This document shows positions 1-7,705 of a stretch of DNA of 18,023 nt, piece after piece; within the stretch, counting starts at the first letter, position 1; every line of letters begins with the position of its first letter. Location of the stretch: positions 1-18,023 of the forward strand of contig JADGDA010000021.1 in the NCBI GenBank assembly GCA_015228695.1. Reading direction: 5' to 3'. The stretch comes from Alphaproteobacteria bacterium (GTDB lineage Bacteria > Pseudomonadota > Alphaproteobacteria > Rhodospirillales > Rhodospirillaceae). A model generated the notes under the pieces. That model was not told where the DNA came from and did no database searches. It was given only the letters and a program-made list of their open reading frames with translations. Both the position numbers and the translations under genes were made by a program.

Positions 1-42
1 GGGCCATATCGCGCCGACGCGCGTTCTGAAGGAGGGGCATGA
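1..42 (+). CDS. Possible 3' end of rpsF (ribosomal protein S6), partial
   Basis: Frame 1 reads GPYRADARSEGGA and then stops at TGA 40-42, which would overlap the rpsR start codon(s). Gene order rpsF-rpsR is usual in bacteria, and S6 proteins of alphaproteobacteria often end in a charged, disordered tail, so this may be the S6 C-terminus. Frame 3 also ends here (TGA 27-29), so the frame is not certain. Only about 13 codons are visible and none carries a diagnostic motif. Confidence 0.25.
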   Translation, partial: GPYRADARSEGGA

Positions 43-275
43 TGATTCCCGCTCGCCGTCCGTTTTTTCGCCGTCGGAAGACGTGTCCGTTCGCCGCTCC
101 CGACGCGCCGAAGATCGATTACAAGGATATCCGGCTTCTCCAGCGTTACGTGTCCGAGCGGGGGAAGATCGTGCCCAGCCGGATCACGGCGGTTTCCGTC
201 AAGAAGCAGCGTGAACTGGCCAAGGCCATCAAGCGTGCGCGGTTCCTGGCGTTGCTGCCTTACGTGCTGAGCTAG
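39..275 (+). CDS. rpsR: 30S ribosomal protein S18
   Basis: Small-subunit ribosomal protein that binds 16S rRNA next to S6 on the platform of the 30S subunit. The 78-aa product carries the family hallmarks: the basic N-terminus ARRPFFRRRKTCPF, IDYKDIRLLQRYVSERGKI, the PSRITAVSVKKQRELAKAIKRAR core and the LALLPYV end. Its length is normal for the family. Two ATG codons lie in tandem (39 and 42). The Shine-Dalgarno AAGGAGGGG at 29-37 leaves a better spacing for the second, so translation may begin at 42. It heads the visible part of an operon with the DUF2232 gene and rplI. Confidence 0.97.
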   Translation: MMIPARRPFFRRRKTCPFAAPDAPKIDYKDIRLLQRYVSERGKIVPSRITAVSVKKQRELAKAIKRARFLALLPYVLS

Positions 276-277
276 GA

Positions 278-300
278 CCGCCCCGCGTCCCGGGGGGCGG
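278..300 (+). other. GC-rich stem-loop between rpsR and the DUF2232 gene
   Basis: CCGCCCC (278-284) pairs with GGGGCGG (294-300) around a 9-nt loop, just 2 nt after the rpsR stop. There is no T-run, so it is unlikely to be a full terminator. It could damp read-through or mark a processing point between the very highly expressed rpsR and the membrane protein gene. That role is inference. Confidence 0.3.
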
Positions 301-318
301 GCTTGTCCGGAGAACGCG

Positions 319-1266
319 ATGCCTAAGGATTCGGTCCTGGTCGTCATCGCCGGACTTGCCGGTGCGGCGCTGTTCTTTCCGGCTTTGGCCGGGGGGGCGG
401 CCGGGGCGATGGTGAGCTTCGCCTCGGCCTTGCCCTTGATCATGGCGGGGCTGGGGCTGGGGTTCCGTTCGGCGTTGTACGCGGCCGCCGTCGGAACCGT
501 GGCGCTGGCGGCCCTGGGCGCGGCGGTGGCGATGGCGTTCCTTCTGGTGGACGTTCTGCCCTCCCTGCTGCTGGTGGGGCTGGGGCTGCGGCGCGGACCG
601 GGGGGGGACGGCGAGTGGTATCCGATCGGCAAGATCGCGGCGGCTCTGTCTCTGGTCGCCGCAATGGTCTTGGCGTCGATTCTGGTGGGCACCCCTCCCC
701 ACGCCGGGGGGATCGAGGGCGGAGTGCTGGAGGCGGTGCGGCACGCCGTCGATGCGTGGGCTCCCGTCCTGTCCCAGGAGGAGCGGCAGGAGATCGCGAA
801 GGCTTTGGCTCCGATTCTGCCGTGGCAGATGATGAAGTCGTGGGCGTTGCGGGTGTTGATCCTCGGCGTCGTCGCCCAGTGGGCGGTGACCCGGATGCGG
901 CGGGATCTGCGGCCGACGCCCGGATATATGGCCCTGGAACTGCCATCGTGGAGCGTGGTGACGTTCCTGCTGGTGCTGGGGGTGGCCGTCACGGGGCCGG
1001 GAGACGTGGGGTATCTTGCCCGGAACGCCGGGTTCGTGCTTGGGTTGCCGTTGTTTCTGCTGGGGCTTGCGGCCGTGCATGCCCAGGCGGGCCGGGGGCG
1101 GAGCCCTCGGACGGTCCTGATGGCGTTCTACGTGGGGTATGTGGTGGCGACGTGGTCGTACGCGGCCGTTATCGTGTTGGGATTGGTCGAACATTGGGTC
1201 AGACTGCGCCAGCGTCGGCTGGGCGGCGGTAGTGGGAGGGATGGTGATGGAAGTCGTTCTGCTTGA
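319..1266 (+). CDS. DUF2232 family integral membrane protein (YybS-like)
   Basis: A 315-aa, very hydrophobic protein with about eight membrane segments (for example residues 5-30, 33-70, 73-90, 107-123, 174-190, 212-228, 233-250 and 268-290). Position between rpsR and rplI, size and topology match the DUF2232/YybS family that sits at this place in many alphaproteobacteria; its biochemical role is unknown. GGAG at 309-312 precedes the ATG by 6 nt. The reading frame runs 20 nt into rplI, so the two are probably translationally coupled. The coding strand is strikingly G-rich (many GGGG runs), and several antisense frames are open for that reason only. Confidence 0.88.
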   Translation: MPKDSVLVVIAGLAGAALFFPALAGGAAGAMVSFASALPLIMAGLGLGFRSALYAAAVGTVALAALGAAVAMAFLLVDVLPSLLLVGLGLRRGPGGDGEWYPIGKIAAALSLVAAMVLASILVGTPPHAGGIEGGVLEAVRHAVDAWAPVLSQEERQEIAKALAPILPWQMMKSWALRVLILGVVAQWAVTRMRRDLRPTPGYMALELPSWSVVTFLLVLGVAVTGPGDVGYLARNAGFVLGLPLFLLGLAAVHAQAGRGRSPRTVLMAFYVGYVVATWSYAAVIVLGLVEHWVRLRQRRLGGGSGRDGDGSRSA

Positions 1267-1807
1267 ACGGATCGAAAAACTCGGTCAGATGGGCGATGTG
1301 GTCAAGGTCAAGCCGGGCTATGCCCGCAATTTTCTCTTGCCCCGGAAAAAGGCGTTGCGCGCCACCAAGGGCAATCTGGAGCACTTCAAGCTTCAGCGCG
1401 TCCAGCTTGAGGCCGCCGACCTGAAACGCCGCGATGAGGCCCAGGCCGTGGCCGCCAAGATGCGGGGGCTGTCCCTGGTCATGGTACGTCAGGCGGGCGA
1501 CAGCGGGCAGCTTTATGGATCGGTCGTGGCCCGCGACGTCGCCGACGCGATCAAGGAACAGGGCTTCACGGTCCTGCGCAGCCAAGTGCAATTGACCCAC
1601 GGCATCAAGAAGCTGGGCCAGTACGAAGTGCGGGTCTCGCTGCATCCGGAAGTTCCGGTCGTGGTGACGGTCAACGTGGCCCGTTCCCTTGAGGAGGCCT
1701 CCGCCGGAGCGGCTCCGTCGGCCGATCTCCTGCTTGAGGACCACGAAGCAGCCGTGGAAGCCGAAGCCGCCGAAGCCGAGGCCGAGGCCGCCGTCGGTCA
1801 CTCGTGA
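1247..1807 (+). CDS. rplI: 50S ribosomal protein L9
   Basis: Large-subunit ribosomal protein that binds 23S rRNA at the base of the L1 stalk through its N-terminal domain. The start MEVVLLERIEKLGQMGDVV and the L9 signature (GQMGDVVKVKPGYARNFLLP, residues 13-32) identify it. A central helix (about residues 41-80) leads to the C-terminal domain. At 186 aa it is longer than the roughly 150-aa enteric form because of an acidic, Ala/Glu-rich tail (about 150-186), as is common in alphaproteobacteria. I chose ATG 1247 because GGGAGG at 1234-1239 is well spaced and L9 proteins begin at this Met; an in-frame ATG at 1241 is less likely. It overlaps the DUF2232 gene by 20 nt. Confidence 0.97.
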   Translation: MEVVLLERIEKLGQMGDVVKVKPGYARNFLLPRKKALRATKGNLEHFKLQRVQLEAADLKRRDEAQAVAAKMRGLSLVMVRQAGDSGQLYGSVVARDVADAIKEQGFTVLRSQVQLTHGIKKLGQYEVRVSLHPEVPVVVTVNVARSLEEASAGAAPSADLLLEDHEAAVEAEAAEAEAEAAVGHS

Positions 1808-1815
1808 TCCAATCC

Positions 1816-1849
1816 GGCCGGCGCTCCCTCGCCATGGGGGCGCCGGGCC
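1816..1849 (+). terminator. Possible terminator-like hairpin after rplI
   Basis: GGCCGGCGCTCCC (1816-1828) can pair with GGGGGCGCCGGGCC (1836-1849), with one bulge and one wobble, around a short loop. It is very stable but not followed by a T-run, so it would end transcription only weakly or with a helper factor. It separates the ribosomal operon from the VOC gene, which starts within 10 to 55 nt. Confidence 0.4.
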
Positions 1850-1858
1850 GGGAATGGA

Positions 1859-2485
1859 GTGGGGCAGGGCGATCGGGTGAACCCGATCGTCCCGGGAGTG
1901 GGCGTGGTTACCATCGTCGGAATCCACCACCCGGCCTTCATTACCGGCGATATGGACCGGACCGTCGCCTATTGGCGCGATCTGCTGGGGTTGCCGCTGG
2001 TCTATACCCAGGGTGGTCCGGGCAACCGCCAGTATTTCTTCGCCCTTCCCGACGGTTCCTTCATCGTCTTCTTCGAATTTTCCGGCGCCACCCCCCAGCC
2101 ATATCACCACCACGGGGCGCCCCAGGCGGGCGCGCACGTCTTCGACCACCTCGCGATCGCGGTTGCGGGGGAGGAGGACCTGTGGGAGATGCTGGCGTTG
2201 CTGGAGGCGGCCGGCATGCCGGTCTCGGACGTGATCGACCACGGGATGGTGCGTTCGATCTATACCTTCGATCCCAACGGCATTCCGGTCGAATTCCTGC
2301 TCCCCACCGCCGGAGTGGACGTCGCCGCGGAGCCGAAGTTCACCGAAAAAGAGCCGACCGCCTCCGCCGTGGAGGGGCCGTGGCCGGTGCGCGGCCGCTG
2401 GCCGGAGCCGGTCCCGATTCCCCCCGATGAGCGTCGGGCCATCGCCGGAGAGGGGCACGAGAACTTCGCCGACTTGGGCAAGTGA
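1859..2485 (+). CDS. VOC (glyoxalase/bleomycin-resistance/dioxygenase) superfamily protein
   Basis: A vicinal-oxygen-chelate fold protein, probably a metal-dependent lyase, isomerase or dioxygenase of unknown substrate. The opening strand VGIHHPAFITGDMDRTVAYWRDLLGLP, the middle VFDHLAIAV and the closing FDPNGIPVEFLLP give the paired beta-alpha-beta-beta-beta modules with candidate metal ligands (His of GIHH, His of FDH, Glu of VEF). A Pro-rich, charged tail of about 50 residues follows the fold. The start is uncertain: in-frame GTG codons occur at 1859, 1877, 1898 and 1904. GTG 1904, with GGGAG at 1894-1898, would begin right before the conserved fold. It is convergent with the lipoprotein gene. 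Family call is firm; the reaction is not known. Confidence 0.85.
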   Translation: MGQGDRVNPIVPGVGVVTIVGIHHPAFITGDMDRTVAYWRDLLGLPLVYTQGGPGNRQYFFALPDGSFIVFFEFSGATPQPYHHHGAPQAGAHVFDHLAIAVAGEEDLWEMLALLEAAGMPVSDVIDHGMVRSIYTFDPNGIPVEFLLPTAGVDVAAEPKFTEKEPTASAVEGPWPVRGRWPEPVPIPPDERRAIAGEGHENFADLGK

Positions 2486-2487
2486 TC

Positions 2488-2514
2488 CCCAACCCGGTTG
2501 GGCGGGCTATTTTT
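2488..2514 (+). terminator. Weak terminator hairpin between convergent genes
   Basis: CCCAAC (2488-2493) and GTTGGG (2497-2502) form a short hairpin with loop CCG, followed 7 nt later by TTTTT (2510-2514). It lies between the VOC stop (2485) and the convergent lipoprotein stop (2507-2509). The T-run is displaced from the stem and overlaps the end of the opposite gene, so efficiency is doubtful. Confidence 0.4.
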
Positions 2515-3157
2515 CCCTGACGTAGCCCGCGAAGGGGACGAAGGACCAGGTGCGGTGCGAGAGCAGGAATTTGGAGACGGCGGCCTTTCCTCCGTCCAGG
2601 AGGGAGCCTCCTTCCCGGTCGGACAGGGTGACCTTGAACGTCGCCGCTATTTTTTCGGATTCGGTGTGCAGCCGTTCCGTCATGGAGGGGTCCAGCCAGC
2701 GGGTAAAGGCCGTTGCCGCCGTTTCCCTTGGCAGCGGGTCCTTTGGGAGCGGAACTCCGGGCGGCACGGGCATCAGGAACACCAGTTCCCGGCCGGTGAC
2801 GCGGACGAATCCCACGTCGTAGCTCTGCGGGTCGAGCGGCAGAGGGCCGCTGTCGACCTGGGCGAGATAGACGTCGTCCTTCAGTTTGTGGAAGCGCAGG
2901 GTTCCCACCTCCTCGGCTTCGGAGGTGGCGGAGTAGTCATTGCCGGCGCCCGACCGTTTGAGGGTCAGCCGCTCGGAGTCCGGCTTGTCCTGCGGCCCGG
3001 AGAAATGGTTGAACCGTGGGAGATAGGTTCCCTCCAGGCCGGGAACGGGTTCCGCCTCTTCCGCCGACAGGACCATCACCGTGGTCTCGTAGCACCCGCC
3101 CAGGGGAAACATCGCCAGAAACAACAGGAGCGCCGGCAGGACTCCACGCATCCGCAT
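2507..3157 (-). CDS. Putative lipoprotein of unknown function
   Basis: The N-terminus MRMRGVLPALLLFLAMFPLGGC is a classical lipoprotein signal: basic start, hydrophobic stretch of about 14 residues and an LGGC lipobox with the lipidated Cys at residue 22. The mature part (about 195 aa) has no transmembrane helix and no motif I recognise. It contains alternating hydrophobic strands (GTLRFHKLKDDVYLAQV, YDVGFVRVTGRELVFLMPV) suggesting a beta-rich domain. Location in the envelope is inferred from the signal. It follows mtnP on the same strand. An in-frame GTG at 3166 overlaps the mtnP stop as GTGA and is an alternative, coupled start adding three residues. Confidence 0.82.
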   Translation of the reverse strand: MRMRGVLPALLLFLAMFPLGGCYETTVMVLSAEEAEPVPGLEGTYLPRFNHFSGPQDKPDSERLTLKRSGAGNDYSATSEAEEVGTLRFHKLKDDVYLAQVDSGPLPLDPQSYDVGFVRVTGRELVFLMPVPPGVPLPKDPLPRETAATAFTRWLDPSMTERLHTESEKIAATFKVTLSDREGGSLLDGGKAAVSKFLLSHRTWSFVPFAGYVREK

Positions 3158-3162
3158 CGGCT

Positions 3163-4053
<891 letters not shown>

Positions 4054-4133
4054 GGCCCGTCTGCTCCCTTTTGCGTCCATGGACACGGTGGTAGGACCAT
4101 CCGGGCGTCAAGTCCAGCATCAAGCGCGGCATG

Positions 4134-4165
4134 CCCGCCTAATTTCCGGCCCGCCTGATTTCCGG
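4134..4165. repeat. Two tandem 16-bp repeats between phaR and mtnP
   Basis: CCCGCCTAATTTCCGG (4134-4149) is followed directly by CCCGCCTGATTTCCGG (4150-4165), identical except for one A/G change. It lies in the 169-bp gap upstream of mtnP, so it may be a tandem protein-binding site or a simple duplication. Confidence 0.7.
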
Positions 4166-4222
4166 TCTCCTCGACGCGGCAAGCGGGACTGCCCCCCTTT
4201 TCTGGTGCGGGGACACAAACGG

Positions 4223-4843
4223 TCAGGAGACGTCCTTCTTGGACATCAGTTCGTCGAGCTGATTCTGCATGGCGTTCAGGCGATCCCGCAATTCCTCCAG
4301 GGCGTCGCCGGGGGCGCCCTCGCCCAGGCGGCGGCGGGACGCGCCGGGCAGGCGGGGCGATCCGCGGTCCTTGTCGCCGTAGAAGGGGGCGAACATCTTC
4401 ATGGCGCTTTCGAAGAACGCCATGTTCTGTTTTCCCATTTCCTCGAAGTGGCCGAACGGGAACAGACCGTCGAGGGCGTTTTGCATGAGCGAACGCATCT
4501 GCTCTTCGTGCTGCGCGAAGGCCTGCATGCTGTATTCAAGATAACGCGGCACCAGCCCGCCGAGGGAATCGCCGTAAAAACCGATCAGTTGGCGGAGAAA
4601 ACTGATGGGCAGCAGATTCTGCCCCTTGGCCTCCTCCTCGACGATGATCTGGGTCAGCACGGAGCGGGTGATGTCCTCGCCGGTCTTGGCGTCATAGACG
4701 ATGAAGTCCGTCCCGAGCTTGACCATGCTGGCGAGGCTGTCGAGTGTCACATAGGCGCTCGACGCCGTGTTGTACAGACGGCGATTGGCGTATTTTTTAA
4801 TCGTGACGACTTCGGAATTGGCTGCACGTTTGACTGGCATCAT
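4223..4843 (-). CDS. phaR: Polyhydroxyalkanoate synthesis regulator PhaR
   Basis: DNA-binding regulator that also binds PHA granules, and represses phasin and its own genes until polymer accumulates. Residues about 10-75 hold the PHB/PHA accumulation DNA-binding domain (TIKKYANRRLYNTASSAYVTL, KTGEDITRSVLTQIIVEEE). The following PHB accumulation regulatory segment (LLPISFLRQLIGFYGDSLGGLVPRYLEYS) is also typical, and the C-terminus ends in a coiled coil (LEELRDRLNAMQNQLDELMSKK). I start at ATG 4843 (MMPVKRAANSEVV) with GGAAG upstream; ATG 4840 is equivalent. No phaC, phaA/B or phasin gene is in this window. Confidence 0.95.
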   Translation of the reverse strand: MMPVKRAANSEVVTIKKYANRRLYNTASSAYVTLDSLASMVKLGTDFIVYDAKTGEDITRSVLTQIIVEEEAKGQNLLPISFLRQLIGFYGDSLGGLVPRYLEYSMQAFAQHEEQMRSLMQNALDGLFPFGHFEEMGKQNMAFFESAMKMFAPFYGDKDRGSPRLPGASRRRLGEGAPGDALEELRDRLNAMQNQLDELMSKKDVS

Positions 4844-4882
4844 CGCGGGCTTCCATGGAGACATAGATCAGGCCGATGATAG

Positions 4883-4888
4883 AGTATA
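4883..4888 (-). promoter_or_regulatory. Possible -10 element upstream of phaR
   Basis: On the minus strand TATACT (5 of 6 matches to TATAAT), in a short AT-rich patch, lies about 40 nt upstream of the phaR start. No convincing -35 hexamer is at 17 nt spacing, so this is only a candidate. Confidence 0.3.
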
Positions 4889-4958
4889 TTGCGCCGCGTG
4901 GCGACAGGTTGTTCAGGGCATGTGTGCGATCGCCCTGTAGGTTGTTTCCCGACGCTTT

Positions 4959-5519
4959 TCACGCCGGTTCGCCTTCCGCGTCGCTTCTGACCGCCCGTGC
5001 CGCGAGGATGCCCGCCAGCAGGCCGGCCAAGTGGCCCTCCCACGAGACGCCCCGCCACAGGGGAAGCACGCCCCAGACGATGCCTCCGTAGAGGAACAGG
5101 GTCGCTCCGGCGATCAGAATGGCGGAAAGGCTCCGCTCGACGAAGCCGCGCGCGACCAGATAGCCGAAATACCCGAACACCAGCCCGCTTGCCCCCACAT
5201 GGTACGCGCGGGAACCGATCAGCCACACCCCCAGACCGCCGACCACGGTGATGAACAGCGAAGCCCTCAGAAAATCGCCACTGCCCCGCGCCGCCACCAG
5301 CAGACCGAGCACGAGCGCCGGAATGGTGTTGGCCAACAGATGCAGCGGTCCCGTATGCAGCAGGGGGGCCAGAGGAATCCCCACCAGTCCCGACAGGGTC
5401 CGGGGCTCGATCCCCCAACGGCTCAAGGCATGACCGAAAAAGAAGTTGACCGCCTCGACGGCCCACATCGCGGCGACGAGTCCGCCCACCAGCTTCCATT
5501 TGTCCTGCCACGTTACCAT
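4959..5519 (-). CDS. Rhomboid family intramembrane serine protease
   Basis: Inner-membrane protease of about six helices that cleaves substrates within the membrane. The 186-aa protein shows the full catalytic set: HLLANT (His60, Asn64, oxyanion side), GASG with nucleophile Ser111 in VGASGLVFG, and catalytic His163 in WEGHLAGLLAG. Its length is that of the minimal six-TM bacterial rhomboids. The start ATG at 5519 shares its A with the stop of the acetyltransferase (TGATG), with GGAG upstream, so the two are translationally coupled. The substrate is unknown. Confidence 0.92.
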   Translation of the reverse strand: MVTWQDKWKLVGGLVAAMWAVEAVNFFFGHALSRWGIEPRTLSGLVGIPLAPLLHTGPLHLLANTIPALVLGLLVAARGSGDFLRASLFITVVGGLGVWLIGSRAYHVGASGLVFGYFGYLVARGFVERSLSAILIAGATLFLYGGIVWGVLPLWRGVSWEGHLAGLLAGILAARAVRSDAEGEPA

Positions 5520-6022
5520 CAGTTCTCCAACGAACGGCGCATGATCACCACGTCCAGCCAGCGTCCGAATTTCAGGCCAACGCCATGGAGGATGCCTTCC
5601 ACCTGAAACCCCCGGCTGGCGTGCACCCCGATGGACGAGGCGTTGGCCGAATCGCCGATCACCGCGACCATCTGCTGAAATCCCGCCGCCGCGCAACGGG
5701 TGACGAGCCGCTCCAGCAGGGCTCCGCCGATCCCAAGCCGTTCCCGGCCGGAGGCGACATAGATCGAATCCTCGACGGTGAAGCGGTAGGCCGACCGCTG
5801 CCGGAAGGACCCCGCATAGGCGAATCCGACGATCCGTCCCTCCATCTCCGCCACGAGGTAGGGGAGTCCCCGGGCCAGGACCTCGTCGCGCCGCGACCGC
5901 ATTTCCGCCTCGCCCGGCGCGGCTTCCTCGAACGAGGAGGTGGTCCGGGTCACGTAGTGCTCATAGATCCCCGTTACCGCCGCCATGTCCTCCGGCCGGG
6001 AATCGCGAATGACGGCGTTCAT
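5519..6022 (-). CDS. GNAT family N-acetyltransferase (phosphinothricin-acetyltransferase-like)
   Basis: Cytosolic acetyl-CoA-dependent transferase. The layout follows the PAT/YncA subgroup: IRDSRPEDMAAVTGIYEHYV at the N-terminus, TTSSFEEAAPGEAEM, LVAEMEGRIVGFAYAGSFRQRSAYRFTVEDSIYV, the acetyl-CoA loop RERLGIGGALLERL and a closing GFQVEGILHGVGLKFGRWLDVV. That group acetylates amino acids or their analogues (for example methionine sulfoximine); the true substrate here is not known. Start ATG 6022 overlaps the upstream amidohydrolase stop as ATGA. GTG 6031, closer to an AGGAG, is an alternative start. Confidence 0.92.
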   Translation of the reverse strand: MNAVIRDSRPEDMAAVTGIYEHYVTRTTSSFEEAAPGEAEMRSRRDEVLARGLPYLVAEMEGRIVGFAYAGSFRQRSAYRFTVEDSIYVASGRERLGIGGALLERLVTRCAAAGFQQMVAVIGDSANASSIGVHASRGFQVEGILHGVGLKFGRWLDVVIMRRSLEN

Positions 6023-6897
6023 GACGCGCACAGCTCCTGTTCCGGGACGGCGATCACCGCATCGATCAGCGGCGCCACGGCGGCTTTGAGTTCCTCCATC
6101 CCGGGCAGGGGCTCGCGGGTGGACTCGTTCAGGTACAGACGGCGGTTGATTTCGATCTGAACCGCGTGCACACCCGTTCCCGGCTGCCCGTAATGGCGGG
6201 TGGTGAAGCCGCCTGCGTATGGAATGTTACGCTCCACCCGGTAACCGAGCGCGCGGAAGACCGCTTCCACGGCGGCCGTCAACGCCGAGGCACAGGAAAT
6301 GCCGAAGCAGTCGCCGACGGCGATGTCGATCCGGGACGATTGCGCGTTTGCTCCCAACGGACCGGTAGACGAGGGCATGGAGTGGCAATCCACCAGGACG
6401 CAATATCCGAACCGCGCCCGCGTGTTCTCGACCAGGGCGGCGAGCGCGCGGTGATAGGGATGGTAGAAGGTCTGGATTCGCCGCTCGGCCTCCGCGAAAG
6501 ACAGCTTGCGGGCGTAGATGGAACGCCCGGCGCAGACGACGCGGGGAATGGTGCCGAGGCCGTGGGCCACGCGGGGGGAGGCGGTGTTGACGAAGTCCGG
6601 CAGTTCCTCCTCGAACATGGCCGGATCGAGTTCATAGGGCTCCCGGTTGGGGTCCAGCAACGCCCGAGGGAACAGCGCCCGGAGAAGGGGCGCCCCCCTC
6701 TCGACCACAGGGGCAAAGATCCGGTCCACGAACACATCTTCCGACAGGCGCAGACTGTCCGGACCAAGGGCCGCCTCGCGGAGAAATTCCGGCGGATAGG
6801 CCGAGCCGGAATGGGGCGAGGCGAAGACGAGCGGAATCGTCTGCTCGCCGGGGGCAAGGATGTCGATGGCGGGGGAAAGGGTCACGGTCTCGTCCAT
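6019..6897 (-). CDS. N-formylglutamate amidohydrolase family protein
   Basis: Predicted zinc hydrolase that deformylates N-formyl-L-glutamate or a related formylated amino acid. The 292-aa sequence has the family motifs FASPHSG (27-31), LLDPNREPYELDP, VDCHSMPSS and VHAVQIEINRRLYLNE. In hut operons this enzyme ends one branch of histidine breakdown, but no other hut gene is visible, so the substrate is left open. It is the first gene of a three-gene overlapping run with the acetyltransferase and rhomboid genes. No clear Shine-Dalgarno precedes the ATG. Confidence 0.92.
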   Translation of the reverse strand: MDETVTLSPAIDILAPGEQTIPLVFASPHSGSAYPPEFLREAALGPDSLRLSEDVFVDRIFAPVVERGAPLLRALFPRALLDPNREPYELDPAMFEEELPDFVNTASPRVAHGLGTIPRVVCAGRSIYARKLSFAEAERRIQTFYHPYHRALAALVENTRARFGYCVLVDCHSMPSSTGPLGANAQSSRIDIAVGDCFGISCASALTAAVEAVFRALGYRVERNIPYAGGFTTRHYGQPGTGVHAVQIEINRRLYLNESTREPLPGMEELKAAVAPLIDAVIAVPEQELCAS

Positions 6898-6903
6898 GCC
6901 ACG

Positions 6904-6918
6904 GGTTTAGTGCAAACC
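6904..6918. promoter_or_regulatory. Small inverted repeat at the amidohydrolase start
   Basis: GGTTT (6904-6908) and AAACC (6914-6918) form a perfect 5-bp inverted repeat with a 5-nt centre, 6 nt upstream of the amidohydrolase start codon, in the divergent gap with the response regulator gene. It could be an operator for either gene, but the arms are short. Confidence 0.25.
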
Positions 6919-7041
6919 GTCGGCGATGTCACCTGACCTTGATTTTTCCCGTGCGAACGGCCATGGTTGCCAGCGCGGGACGGCGTCACGGCGATGGCCG
7001 GAATCGGGCCGAACGAAGACCGGAGTTGGAATAGCGCCGCA

Positions 7042-7602
7042 ATGGCAGGCTACAATCTCAGTCGGTTGAATTTTCTCGTCGTGGACGACAACAAGCACAT
7101 GCGCGCGCTTGTGAAGGCCATTCTGCATTCGCTTGGCTCGAAACAGGTGGCGGAGGCGGGCGACGGGGCCGACGCCTTCAAGGAACTGCGCGTCTTCGCG
7201 GCCGACATCATCATCTGCGACTGGAACATGACCCCCCTGGACGGCCTCGATTTCGTGCGGCTGGTGCGGACCGGCAAGGACAGCCCCAATCCCTTCGTGC
7301 CCATCATCATGCTGACCGGTCACACCGAACTGGCCCGCGTCGTCGAGGCGCGCGACGCCGGCGTCCACGAATTCCTGGCGAAGCCCATTTCCGCCAGGGG
7401 GCTGTACTCGCGCATCCGCTCGATCATCGAGACCCCGAGGGCCTTCCTGCGCACGCCGACCTATTTCGGGCCGGACCGGCGGCGGCGGCAGATGGAGTTC
7501 AAGGGCGAGGAGCGGCGAAAGGCGGCGGCAAAGGCGAGCGGCGGCGCGGAAGGAGACGCGACGCTCAGCCAGGCGGAGGTCGAGGCCCTCCTGAACGGCT
7601 GA
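7042..7602 (+). CDS. Single-domain (CheY-like) response regulator
   Basis: A receiver domain (about residues 8-125) with all key residues: acidic pair Asp15-Asp16 (VVDDN), phospho-acceptor Asp60 (IIICDWNM), Thr92 (MLTGH) and Lys114 (LAKPIS). After it comes a basic linker with FGPDRRRRQ (a motif common in receiver proteins of Rhodospirillales) and a short C-terminal tail (SQAEVEALLNG) rather than a DNA-binding or enzymatic output. I start at ATG 7042 because MAGYNLSRLNFLVVDDN matches how these proteins usually begin; ATG 6994 is in frame. The Hpt gene that follows is the likely phosphotransfer partner. Confidence 0.93.
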   Translation: MAGYNLSRLNFLVVDDNKHMRALVKAILHSLGSKQVAEAGDGADAFKELRVFAADIIICDWNMTPLDGLDFVRLVRTGKDSPNPFVPIIMLTGHTELARVVEARDAGVHEFLAKPISARGLYSRIRSIIETPRAFLRTPTYFGPDRRRRQMEFKGEERRKAAAKASGGAEGDATLSQAEVEALLNG

Positions 7603-7641
7603 AATCGGTGTTGCCGGAACGGCGGAAATCGGCGTTGCCGG
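7601..7641 (+). repeat. 24-bp-period direct repeat between the response regulator and Hpt genes
   Basis: GAAATCGGTGTTGCCGG (7601-7617) recurs as GAAATCGGCGTTGCCGG (7625-7641), with one change. The first copy overlaps the response regulator stop codon. The function is unknown. Confidence 0.6.
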
Positions 7642-7705
7642 TGGCCGGCGATATGTGGTTCCATGGCGTGGGTGGTGTCCACGCGCAAACAGAGGAAGAA
7701 CTCCC

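Noticed and set aside
229..1194. Long minus-strand open frame opposite the DUF2232 gene
   Set aside because: His/Pro/Arg/Gln-rich translation with no motif; it is the antisense shadow of a G-rich gene with clear membrane topology.
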